A stretch of 7,654 nucleotides of DNA from an uncultured Bacillota bacterium (GTDB lineage Bacteria; Bacillota; Clostridia; Lachnospirales; Lachnospiraceae): the NCBI GenBank assembly GCA_905200905.1, contig CAJKMA010000096.1, forward strand, positions 1-7,654. The letters are read 5' to 3'. The position numbers and the translations under genes are program-made. Below the pieces are notes generated by a model, which did no database searches, was not told where the DNA came from, and saw only the letters and a program-made list of their open reading frames with translations. Below are positions 1 through 6,381 of the stretch, piece after piece (the stretch's first letter is position 1; each line of letters begins with the position of its first letter).

Positions 1-251
1 CTGAAAATAATAATCTTTATTTCTGGTCTGGTATCATGAACCTTTTTTGCCAGCTCCAGCCCATCCATAATAGGCATCTTTACATCTGTAAATAAAATAT
101 CAATCTTTGTTTTCTCTATACATTGAAGAGCTTCTTTTCCATTGGAAGCCTGCATAATTTCCAAAGGATATTCATATTTTTCAATCAACCAGGAAATCCC
201 TTCCCGTTCTTCTCGCTCATCATCTACCAACAAAATTTTTATCTTCCCCAT
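1..251 (-). CDS. Response regulator, N-terminal receiver domain (partial, runs off the window)
   Basis: Translating the minus strand from the ATG at 251 gives 83 codons of a CheY-like receiver domain with no stop before the window edge. It opens MGKIKILLVDDE, with the acidic pair D10-D11 that binds magnesium. The predicted phospho-acceptor is D56 in the stretch ILFTDVKMPIMDG, followed by the usual beta-4 region KIIIF at the edge. The output domain is outside the window. Receivers of this type in Firmicutes, next to sugar ABC transporters, often belong to YesN-like AraC-family regulators paired with a YesM-like histidine kinase, but that is inference here. The start is supported by a purine-rich GGAAGGAAGGG just upstream and by the receiver domain beginning at once. 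An ATG at 256 is out of frame. The gene has its own promoter, so it is probably transcribed separately from the upstream sugar operon that it may control. Confidence 0.9.
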   Translation of the reverse strand, partial: MGKIKILLVDDEREEREGISWLIEKYEYPLEIMQASNGKEALQCIEKTKIDILFTDVKMPIMDGLELAKKVHDTRPEIKIIIF

Positions 252-315
252 TCCATTCCCTTCCTTCCAGCCCCTACATCCTTATTTTCTGTATACTCTG
301 CACATATTTTCTTTT

Positions 316-344
316 AGTATACCTTTGTTTTCCGCGTTTTTCAA
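316..344 (-). promoter_or_regulatory. Sigma-A-type promoter for the response regulator gene
   Basis: On the minus strand a -35 box TTGAAA (339-344) and a -10 box TATACT (316-321) are separated by exactly 17 bases (322-338). Each box matches the consensus at five of six positions. Transcription should begin near 309, giving a leader of about 55-60 bases before the ATG at 251. This is the best promoter I can see in the window. It separates the regulator from the sugar operon. Confidence 0.75.
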
Positions 345-386
345 CAATACATGCAAAAGAATTGTCCACATACACAAACGTACAGT

Positions 387-484
387 AAGAATAGTGATGC
401 ACTTCTGACTCAGCCTGCGCTCCCTTTGAGCCTGTAGTCTCAAAGGGTACTCGGCAAATTCGCCAGAATCGCACCACTATTCTT
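387..484. repeat. Large imperfect palindrome with perfect inner hairpin
   Basis: The outer arms AAGAATAGTGATGC (387-400) and GCACCACTATTCTT (471-484) are reverse complements with one mismatch in 14. Further in, TTCTG (403-407) can pair with CAGAA (464-468). At the centre CCCTTTGAG (422-430) and CTCAAAGGG (439-447) form a perfect 9-bp stem around an 8-base loop. The whole 98-base element can therefore fold into one long interrupted hairpin on either strand. It begins about 39 bases after the stop of the HAD gene and ends about 43 bases before the -35 box of the regulator promoter. No clean U-run follows the inner hairpin, so it is not a textbook intrinsic terminator. It could be a dispersed palindromic (MITE- or REP-like) element, a 3' UTR stabiliser or a weak bidirectional terminator. 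Confidence 0.7.
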
Positions 485-522
485 GATTGTTCTTTTCCGC
501 ATTGCAACTTTTCAGAAAATCT

Positions 523-1389
523 TTATTCTTGTTCCTGTAAAAAATTCAGAAATCGCTTTACGCCCCCGCCGATTTGCTGGACGCCTTCTGGTCTTTCGCC
601 TTTTACTTCGGATACATCGAAAAAGTCTCCCTTTGCGGTTTTTTCTGTTTTCATAAAGCTGTCACTGCCAAAGATACCTTTTTCTATGCCCACATATTCA
701 TCTCCCCAGTATGTACATTCTTCTGGAAGGATGCCTGATTCCTGGGAAATCAGGGTGAAAATACTGTCCACGTTATCACTTTTGCTTGTGGTTCCAACTT
801 CCAGATATTTGGCATCACAGGTAGGAAGAACTTCTACATCGTATTTTCTTCCTATTTCCTTCGCCAAATTCATCAGTCCTTGTAGCCCACTTGTAATACC
901 ATACTCTTTAAGTGATGCTTTGAGATTTCCAAGTTCATCCTCCTGCATAAACAGGTTTTCTCCTCTCTGGTTAGACACCATGAGGTCAATCTTACAATAA
1001 TTTGGTCTGCTAAACACAATATCTGTGTCAAAATCATATCGTGCCTTTAATTCCTGATGTATTTCAAAACAAATCTTGTGAATAGTCAAAAGTTCCTCTT
1101 TCTCCGGCACCATATTTTTAAAAATATACGGTTTCCCATCATGAAAGGTATAATTGTAGGCTCCACGTCCCAGTCCAAGATAAAGATTATCAAGCTCTTC
1201 CTGGGTGAAATAACTCTCCAGTTTACCTCCTGCTATGTTTTCAATGGTAGTGCCACTGATGATTGCAAGTTTCACACCTTTTTGCAGCAATGGCTTCATA
1301 GCCTCAACAGCCTCATCCACAGGTGCTTTTCTGGACATCACGGCCGTTCCATCCCAGTCAAAAAAAATTGCTTTATAATTCTTCCACAT
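523..1389 (-). CDS. HAD-superfamily hydrolase (C2-type cap), sugar-phosphate phosphatase-like
   Basis: A 288-residue HAD enzyme with all four motifs. Motif I is DWDGT (nucleophile D11, acid/base D13), motif II is S45 in ISGTT, motif III is probably K203 in TTSKSDN, and motif IV is GDEYVGIE (D230, E231). About 150 residues lie between motifs II and III, which marks a C2-type cap of the Cof / phosphomannomutase / sucrose-phosphatase sort. This is not the small C1 cap between motifs I and II of beta-phosphoglucomutase, which is the usual partner of GH65 phosphorylases. It is probably a cytoplasmic sugar-phosphate phosphatase, or possibly a mutase. The substrate cannot be read from the sequence. 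The ATG at 1389 is chosen because AAGGGG precedes it and the HAD fold starts directly after it. The frame stays open to a GTG at 1428, but that start has no ribosome site. The gene overlaps the GH65 end by 17 bases and is the last of the operon. Confidence 0.85.
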   Translation of the reverse strand: MWKNYKAIFFDWDGTAVMSRKAPVDEAVEAMKPLLQKGVKLAIISGTTIENIAGGKLESYFTQEELDNLYLGLGRGAYNYTFHDGKPYIFKNMVPEKEELLTIHKICFEIHQELKARYDFDTDIVFSRPNYCKIDLMVSNQRGENLFMQEDELGNLKASLKEYGITSGLQGLMNLAKEIGRKYDVEVLPTCDAKYLEVGTTSKSDNVDSIFTLISQESGILPEECTYWGDEYVGIEKGIFGSDSFMKTEKTAKGDFFDVSEVKGERPEGVQQIGGGVKRFLNFLQEQE

Positions 1390-3724
1390 AGGTTTCCCCT
1401 TCTCCCTGTAATATAATTTCTTTTTCACCGACTAAAAATTGAATTTTAGCCCCTTCTATCACTGTAAATTTAGCTTCTTTTTTGGAAATCTCAATTTCCA
1501 GAAGTGTTCCTCGAAATCTTAGTCTGAATGCATATTCCTCCCATTCTTCTGGAATAGATGGTTCAAAATGAAGCTCTGACTGCTGGCAGCGTACCCCTGC
1601 AAACCCATTTACAATGGCCTGCCAGGTTCCTGCCATATTCGCTGCATGAATACCTGCATAGAAATTGTTATGGTAATCATCCAAGTCCATGCGGGCAGAC
1701 TGCGAGAAATACTCATAACCTTCTTTCAGATAGCCAATGCTGCATGCAACAATTCCGAAAATACAAGTAGAAAGTGAGGAGTGATGTAGTGTCACTTCCT
1801 GATAGAAATCATAATTTCTCTTGATTTCTTCTTTTGTAAATAAGTTGCTGTGAAGATACATACCCAAAATAGCATCTGCCTGTTTTGACATACGGTGACG
1901 CATAATAAACAATGGATGATAATTTTCATACAGCCATGCTCTTTTTTCTGGAGGAATCTTATTTTCATCCCAGGGCTTACGCATCATAAAACCGTCATCC
2001 ATAGGATAAACTTGCCGCTTTTCATCATAAGGAAAATACATTTTCTCAATGATTTCCTTCCAAAGCAAGGTCTCTTCTCTGGAAAATTCTAATTTTTCTT
2101 CTAATGCTTCCAAACACTTCGGTGCGTGTTTTTCTAAATATTCTACAGCGTCTACAGCATCTCTTAAATTTTCTCTTGCCATAAGGTTTGTATAGAAATT
2201 ATTATCTACCAGCACATTATATTCATCTGGCCCCGTCACGTCACAAATGCAGTATTTTCCATCCTTACACTCAGCAAAACTTCCCACATCAGCCCACACT
2301 CTGGCGGTTTCAATGAGCATCTCTGCTCCTTTTTCTTTTAAATATTCTACATCCCCAGTCACTTGTAAATACAAGGACAAAGCGTAAGCAATATCCCCAT
2401 TAATATGATACTGAGCTGTTCCCAGTGGGTAATACGTAGAAGCTTCTTCCCCATTAATCGTTCTCCACGGATACAACGCACCTTTTTCATGTCCAAGGAT
2501 TCTGGCTCTGCCTCTGGCCTGTTCCAGAGTACTATAACGATAATCCAGAAGATGTCTGGCTGCCTCTGGCTCGGTATATACCAGAACTGGCAAGACATAC
2601 ATCTCTGTATCCCAGAAATAATGGCCTTCATAGCCTTCTCCAGACAGCCCCTTAGCTCCCATACCGGTTCTTCCGTCTCTTCCTGCTGACTGAATAATGT
2701 GGAACAAATTAAAATGAATTCCCTGCTGCAGAGCCTCATTTCCTTTAATTCTCACATCTGCAATCTTCCAAAAACGTTCCATATATTCTTTCTGACGTTC
2801 TTCCAGATACGAATAGCCCTCCTGTCTGGCTCTTGTCAGTTCTTGTGTCACAAACGTTTCTAATTTTTCTTTCGGCATATCTAACTGAGTGCTATAACAA
2901 ACAAATTTCTCCAAGGTAATAGCTTCTTCTTCTCTGCCATCTAAAGTACAGGATATAGATGCCTCTAAGTCTCCAATTTCTGACCTCCAGGACGCTTCTA
3001 TAACTTCCCCTTCGGAAAGAATGGTATGAACACTTCCACAAGCCATGGTAAGGTGACTTCCTATGGTTTTTCCTTCATAATAAAGTCCATCTTCTTTTAC
3101 CCAAAGGTTTTTCTTTTCCAGACGTCTGCCAAAAGGGCCGTAATCCACAATAGGATTGGTTTTTCTGGTGTGATTTTCCACATCTGCACAAAGTTTTGAT
3201 ACAAATTCAACACTTCCATTGTAATTCAGTGGTGTGACTTCATAGCGAATAATCATGATATTCTTTCTGACAAAAGAAACCAGTCTGTTTACTTTGATCT
3301 TGGTCTTTTTCCCTTTTGGAGAACACCATACAAGAGTTCGCTCTAACACGCCCTCTTTCATATGTAGCGTTCTCTTATAAGACTCCACACTTCCTTCTTC
3401 CATAGAAAACTCTTCACCATCTAAAATCACTCTGGTTTCCTTTAAATTAGGAAGATTCAAAAGAGATTGACTAAGAAGAGGAGAACCAAAATTTGCCTCT
3501 CCATAGCGTATATGTTCACTCTCGTAAAATCCATTAACAAAATTTCCTTCCAATCCGGTATCAATATCAAAGGGATAAGCTTCCTCAAATGTACCTCTAG
3601 TTCCAATATATCCATTGGAAAGCGCGAAGGTTGTCTCATTGCGATAATTATTCTCTTTTTGAAATTCCTGTTCTGTAATATCCCAAACCTCAATAGGATA
3701 AATTGGCTGCTTCTCTGTATTCAT
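1373..3724 (-). CDS. Glycoside hydrolase family 65 phosphorylase (kojibiose/nigerose/oligoglucan type)
   Basis: This 783-residue protein is a full-length GH65 inverting phosphorylase. It should cleave an alpha-glucosidic bond with inorganic phosphate, giving beta-glucose 1-phosphate, in the cytoplasm. The layout is an N-terminal beta-sandwich (about 1-290), a linker helix, an (alpha/alpha)6 barrel (about 330-705) and a C-terminal beta-sheet domain. The catalytic acid is E501 in DVTGPDEYN. Donor-site signatures are HYFWDTE (W371, D372) and SKQAD (K614, Q615). The phosphate site is HHSSLS (647-652). The acceptor loop near 422-434 reads TINGEEASTYYPL. It resembles, from memory, loops of kojibiose-, nigerose- and oligoglucan-type enzymes more than maltose phosphorylase, but specificity is not settled. 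No signal peptide is present, fitting action on imported sugar. The ATG follows GAGG (3732-3735) at 7 bases, a site overlapping the upstream PIG-L stop, 4 bases away. Family confidence is high, substrate confidence low. Confidence 0.95.
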   Translation of the reverse strand: MNTEKQPIYPIEVWDITEQEFQKENNYRNETTFALSNGYIGTRGTFEEAYPFDIDTGLEGNFVNGFYESEHIRYGEANFGSPLLSQSLLNLPNLKETRVILDGEEFSMEEGSVESYKRTLHMKEGVLERTLVWCSPKGKKTKIKVNRLVSFVRKNIMIIRYEVTPLNYNGSVEFVSKLCADVENHTRKTNPIVDYGPFGRRLEKKNLWVKEDGLYYEGKTIGSHLTMACGSVHTILSEGEVIEASWRSEIGDLEASISCTLDGREEEAITLEKFVCYSTQLDMPKEKLETFVTQELTRARQEGYSYLEERQKEYMERFWKIADVRIKGNEALQQGIHFNLFHIIQSAGRDGRTGMGAKGLSGEGYEGHYFWDTEMYVLPVLVYTEPEAARHLLDYRYSTLEQARGRARILGHEKGALYPWRTINGEEASTYYPLGTAQYHINGDIAYALSLYLQVTGDVEYLKEKGAEMLIETARVWADVGSFAECKDGKYCICDVTGPDEYNVLVDNNFYTNLMARENLRDAVDAVEYLEKHAPKCLEALEEKLEFSREETLLWKEIIEKMYFPYDEKRQVYPMDDGFMMRKPWDENKIPPEKRAWLYENYHPLFIMRHRMSKQADAILGMYLHSNLFTKEEIKRNYDFYQEVTLHHSSLSTCIFGIVACSIGYLKEGYEYFSQSARMDLDDYHNNFYAGIHAANMAGTWQAIVNGFAGVRCQQSELHFEPSIPEEWEEYAFRLRFRGTLLEIEISKKEAKFTVIEGAKIQFLVGEKEIILQGEGETYVEEL

Positions 3725-3728
3725 TGTT

Positions 3729-4574
3729 TTACCTCATTTTCCAAAATACTTCTTCATCTTTGATAAATGCCATTAAAAACTCATAAGCATCTGGCTCCAA
3801 TGCTGTTTTATGTTGCAGTAATGCCTGGTATTTTAAATTGTCTGTTCCTTTTTCCTGTTTCATTTCCTCTGGAAGTTCTAAAGTACAACGTTTTTCCCAT
3901 GGATGCTGTCCTTCTAATCCATCCGGGCAGGTAAATTTCTTTGTATCTCTTAGAGGCCATACCTCATCTCCTGCACAGGAATGAATCAAACCACAGTACA
4001 AGCTGGGTTCGTACCCTTCCTCATTTCTTAATTCATCCAGAACTTCACATACAAACCAGTACAAAGCTGCATGATCGCCATGAGTATCATACTGAGAAGT
4101 AGTAAAAATATGTTCTGCCTTCTTTTCTCTGAGAATTTCCTTTAAATCCTTCTTAAAATCCAGACGGCAATATTTCCCGTGTTTTCCCCATTTCTTCTTA
4201 TGAAACTCATCTTTTTCCACAAGTCCGTAAGTTTCCTGTGTACAGGAAGAAGGATAACATTTCTCCTCCTCCACCTCTTCATACAAATGAGTCAGAAAAC
4301 TGTCCTCTCTTGGCATTCCTGTATCTGCATAGCCCATAATTTCTAAATGTTCTTTTGAAAGCCCAAGAACCTGGAGTCCTGCTATACTCTCTCTTAATCT
4401 ATTCTGTCCTTTTTCATAATTAGAACATTCATAATCACCGTTGGTAGCCATAACTACGGTGCACGAAATCCCAGCCTCCACAGCTTTCCTAATTACCCCT
4501 GCAGACATGAGAATTTCATCATCCTCATGAGGAACCACAATGACAATATTTCCAAAATCCTTCTGAATCTTCAT
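3729..4574 (-). CDS. PIG-L family zinc-dependent deacetylase
   Basis: A 281-residue PIG-L (LmbE-like) protein. Members hydrolyse N-acetyl or other amide groups on sugars and related molecules, for example GlcNAc-PI, mycothiol and bacillithiol precursors, and diacetylchitobiose. The first motif is PHEDDE (15-20), with zinc ligand H16, catalytic base D18 and zinc ligand D19. Proline, as in HPDDE, is usual where this protein has E17. The third zinc ligand is H168 in THGDHAA. Between them lies a stretch with TYG, KWGKHGKY and TTSQYDTHGDH, which fits a family subgroup. The protein has about ten cysteines and no signal peptide, so it is cytoplasmic. Its start codon is 6 bases after the permease stop, and AGGGTGATG gives the ribosome site. 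It sits 4 bases before the GH65 gene, so both should be made together. The substrate is unknown. The context suggests an imported acylated amino-sugar or glycoside. Confidence 0.9.
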   Translation of the reverse strand: MKIQKDFGNIVIVVPHEDDEILMSAGVIRKAVEAGISCTVVMATNGDYECSNYEKGQNRLRESIAGLQVLGLSKEHLEIMGYADTGMPREDSFLTHLYEEVEEEKCYPSSCTQETYGLVEKDEFHKKKWGKHGKYCRLDFKKDLKEILREKKAEHIFTTSQYDTHGDHAALYWFVCEVLDELRNEEGYEPSLYCGLIHSCAGDEVWPLRDTKKFTCPDGLEGQHPWEKRCTLELPEEMKQEKGTDNLKYQALLQHKTALEPDAYEFLMAFIKDEEVFWKMR

Positions 4575-4580
4575 GTTTCA

Positions 4581-5411
4581 TCACCCTTTCACAGCGCCTG
4601 CTGCAACTCCTGCAATAATATATTTCTGCATAAACACATAGAAAATCATAAGCGGTGCAACGCCCAGCATTAACATTGGAAACAGCGCAGTCCAATCCGT
4701 TGCAAACTGCCCGATATTTCTGGTTACTTCCTGAAGAATGACATCGTTTTCCCTGCTCTGTAAAAACAACAGTGGTGTCATAAATTCATTCCATACATTT
4801 AATGTTACAATAATGACAACCGTTGAAATAACTGGTTTTAATAAAGGCAAAACAATCTTAAAAAATCTTGGAATTACAGAACATCCATCAATGGATGATG
4901 CTTCCTCTAATTCCTTTGGAACAGTAGATTCAATAAATTCTTTAAACAGGAACACTGCCTGAGGCGTATTAATAGCTACATCGACTAAAATAACAGACCA
5001 TAGCGTATTCATAATTCCAAAACTCTTTACGATCTTATATAAGCTGACGATATTCATCTGGAAAGGAACAATCAAGCCTGCCAGAAACAGTAAAAACAAT
5101 CTGGTTCCCATTTTAGATTTGGTTCTTGCCAGGGCATATCCTGCCATGGAACCAAAAATTACAATCAATAACACTGCTGTTGCTGTGATAAAAAAGGTAT
5201 TTCCAAATGCTCTTGGAAATTCCATATTAATCCAGGCATTCACATAATTATCAAGGCGCAGCTCTCTTGGCAGTCCAAGGGGATTTAAAGTTGCTTCCTG
5301 AGAACCTTTTAAGGTTGTTACAATCAAATAGTAGATAGGTATAAACCAGATGATTGCAATGGCAACCATAACAATTTCCGTAATAATGAGATTTCTTTTT
5401 TCTTTTTTCAT
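4581..5411 (-). CDS. Carbohydrate ABC transporter permease, MalG/AraQ type (CUT1)
   Basis: A 276-residue inner-membrane permease with about six hydrophobic segments near 10-33, 70-95, 104-126, 134-158, 190-213 and 242-262. The cytoplasmic EAA loop that docks with the ATPase is at 170-189 (EASSIDGCSVIPRFFKIVLP), in the usual place before the fifth segment. The short polar C-terminus after MQKYIIAG is typical of MalG-like subunits. It would pair with the neighbouring permease to form the channel for sugar captured by the binding lipoprotein. Its ATG overlaps the upstream permease stop in the tetramer ATGA (5408-5411), a mark of translational coupling. A GGAG site (5424-5427) lies 12 bases upstream. 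No ATPase gene is adjacent, so a shared MsmX-type ATPase is inferred. The transported sugar cannot be told from this protein. Confidence 0.95.
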   Translation of the reverse strand: MKKEKRNLIITEIVMVAIAIIWFIPIYYLIVTTLKGSQEATLNPLGLPRELRLDNYVNAWINMEFPRAFGNTFFITATAVLLIVIFGSMAGYALARTKSKMGTRLFLLFLAGLIVPFQMNIVSLYKIVKSFGIMNTLWSVILVDVAINTPQAVFLFKEFIESTVPKELEEASSIDGCSVIPRFFKIVLPLLKPVISTVVIIVTLNVWNEFMTPLLFLQSRENDVILQEVTRNIGQFATDWTALFPMLMLGVAPLMIFYVFMQKYIIAGVAAGAVKG

Positions 5412-6307
5412 TGTATTGCGTCACTCCATTTCCCCATAAGTTTTGTTACCACTGCACTGATTGCTAATACAATCACAAAGAAGCACACACCAAAGGCAGC
5501 GCCTGTACTGTAGAAGCCTTCGGAAATTCCCTTTTTCATCATAACCGTCATAACGGTCTGGGTTGCATCCCCAGGGCCTCCTGATGTCATGGAATAAATA
5601 ATATCAAAGACTTTCATACCGCCAATAAGACCTGTCACCACTACAATCTTCACAGATGGACACATAAGTGGTAAGGTAACATAGAAAAATTTCTGGATTC
5701 CATTGGCTCCGTCAATTTCTGCTGCTTCATAAAGTTCCGGCGCAATTCCCTGGAGATTTGCCAGGAAAATAACCATGGCCCATCCTGTCCACTGCCAAAT
5801 CTGTGTGAAGATAACAGAATACAAGGCTGTTTTGGAAGTGAAAAAATTCACTGTTCCAAATCCTAACTGATGAAGAATATTATTGATTAAACCAAAGTCA
5901 GAAGAGGACATAATAAAGTTCCACAAATATCCGATAATCAGAGAACTAAATACTGCCGGGAAGAAAAATACTGCACGCAGGATATTTCTGCTTTTCAGCT
6001 TCCGGTTTAACACCACTGCCAGAGGAAGTCCCAGAATAGTCTGAAAACCAGTGAGTAAAATGGCATACACAACTGAATTTTTAATGGCTGTCATCATAAC
6101 CGGAGTTTCAAAAACTTTTAGGTAATTCTTCAGTCCCACAAAATTCAGATGGATGGGATTCATATCTGTATAATCGGTAAAGCTGTAATAAATGGTGTAG
6201 AGAAATGGTGTAATACTGAATACCAGATAAACCACTAACGCAGGAATGATAAAAACAAGGAAATATTTTCCCAGTTCTCCTGCCCGTAATTTCTTTTTTC
6301 TTGTCAT
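5408..6307 (-). CDS. Carbohydrate ABC transporter permease, MalF/UgpA type (CUT1)
   Basis: A 299-residue inner-membrane permease with a positively charged start (MTRKKK) and six hydrophobic segments near 15-40, 78-101, 109-133, 162-184, 219-238 and 268-290. The EAA loop is at 194-213 (EAAEIDGANGIQKFFYVTLP). The motif SGGPGDATQT (242-251) is typical of MalF-like sugar permeases. It is the partner of the permease encoded next and serves the lipoprotein encoded upstream. The ATG is preceded by a perfect AGGAGG (6314-6319) at 6 bases spacing, which fixes the start. The gene lies just after an intrinsic terminator, so its expression should be set by read-through from the binding-protein gene plus this strong ribosome site. 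Confidence 0.95.
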   Translation of the reverse strand: MTRKKKLRAGELGKYFLVFIIPALVVYLVFSITPFLYTIYYSFTDYTDMNPIHLNFVGLKNYLKVFETPVMMTAIKNSVVYAILLTGFQTILGLPLAVVLNRKLKSRNILRAVFFFPAVFSSLIIGYLWNFIMSSSDFGLINNILHQLGFGTVNFFTSKTALYSVIFTQIWQWTGWAMVIFLANLQGIAPELYEAAEIDGANGIQKFFYVTLPLMCPSVKIVVVTGLIGGMKVFDIIYSMTSGGPGDATQTVMTVMMKKGISEGFYSTGAAFGVCFFVIVLAISAVVTKLMGKWSDAIQ

Positions 6308-6313
6308 GATGAT

Positions 6314-6319
6314 CCTCCT
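6314..6319 (-). promoter_or_regulatory. Consensus Shine-Dalgarno site of the first permease
   Basis: AGGAGG on the minus strand lies 6 bases before the ATG at 6307, an ideal spacing. It sits only 6 bases beyond the U-run of the intercistronic terminator. Transcripts that escape termination would therefore be translated well, which may compensate for the loss of message at that point. Confidence 0.85.
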
Positions 6320-6325
6320 GAGGGC

Positions 6326-6362
6326 AAAAAATGCCTCTGCGCCACCTTGGACGCGAGAGGCA
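6326..6362 (-). terminator. Intercistronic rho-independent terminator after the binding-protein gene
   Basis: On the minus strand TGCCTCT (6356-6362) pairs perfectly with AGAGGCA (6332-6338). The stem continues inward with GCG/CGC after a one-base bulge, and a run of six T follows at 6326-6331. The upstream A-run can also pair with the U-run, lengthening the stem. It starts about 19 bases after the stop of the binding-protein gene and just before the permease ribosome site. Placed inside an operon, it probably acts as a leaky terminator that leaves more binding-protein message than permease message. Confidence 0.8.
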
Positions 6363-6381
6363 CCTTTTTCAAATTTCCTTT

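Larger units (their letters stand above)
252..522. other. Intergenic region between HAD phosphatase and response regulator
   Basis: This 271-base stretch carries no convincing gene. It holds, in minus-strand order, a short 3' untranslated tail of the sugar operon, the palindromic element at 387-484, the promoter at 316-344 and the leader with ribosome binding site of the response regulator. The hexamer GTATAC occurs twice on the minus strand, once overlapping the -10 box (317-322) and once 26 bases further downstream in the leader (291-296). Both are followed by A-rich sequence. No canonical U-tailed terminator is visible. Confidence 0.7.

Noticed and set aside
325..345. Catabolite-repression (cre) site around CGCG in the regulator promoter spacer
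   Set aside because: When aligned on either CG, several fixed positions of the cre consensus fail, including the outer TG and CA.
422..447. Inner 9-bp hairpin as a rho-independent terminator of the operon
   Set aside because: The stem is perfect, but neither side is followed by a run of T on the relevant strand, so a canonical intrinsic terminator is not supported.
274..507. Open frame of 77 codons on the minus strand through the palindrome
   Set aside because: It runs across the palindromic element and the regulator promoter, has no visible ribosome site and its translation looks like an untranslated repeat read in frame.
523..1389. Annotating the HAD gene as beta-phosphoglucomutase because of its GH65 neighbour
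   Set aside because: The cap lies between motifs II and III (C2 type) and the length is too great, so the context-based name would be wrong or at least unsupported.
1390..1428. Longer start (GTG at 1428) for the HAD gene
   Set aside because: No ribosome site precedes it, it would add 13 residues before the HAD core and deepen the overlap with GH65. The ATG at 1389 has AAGGGG upstream.
2359..2739. Longer alternate-frame reading frames inside the GH65 gene, including this minus-strand one
   Set aside because: They lie wholly within the well-supported GH65 coding frame, show no domain and have no ribosome sites.
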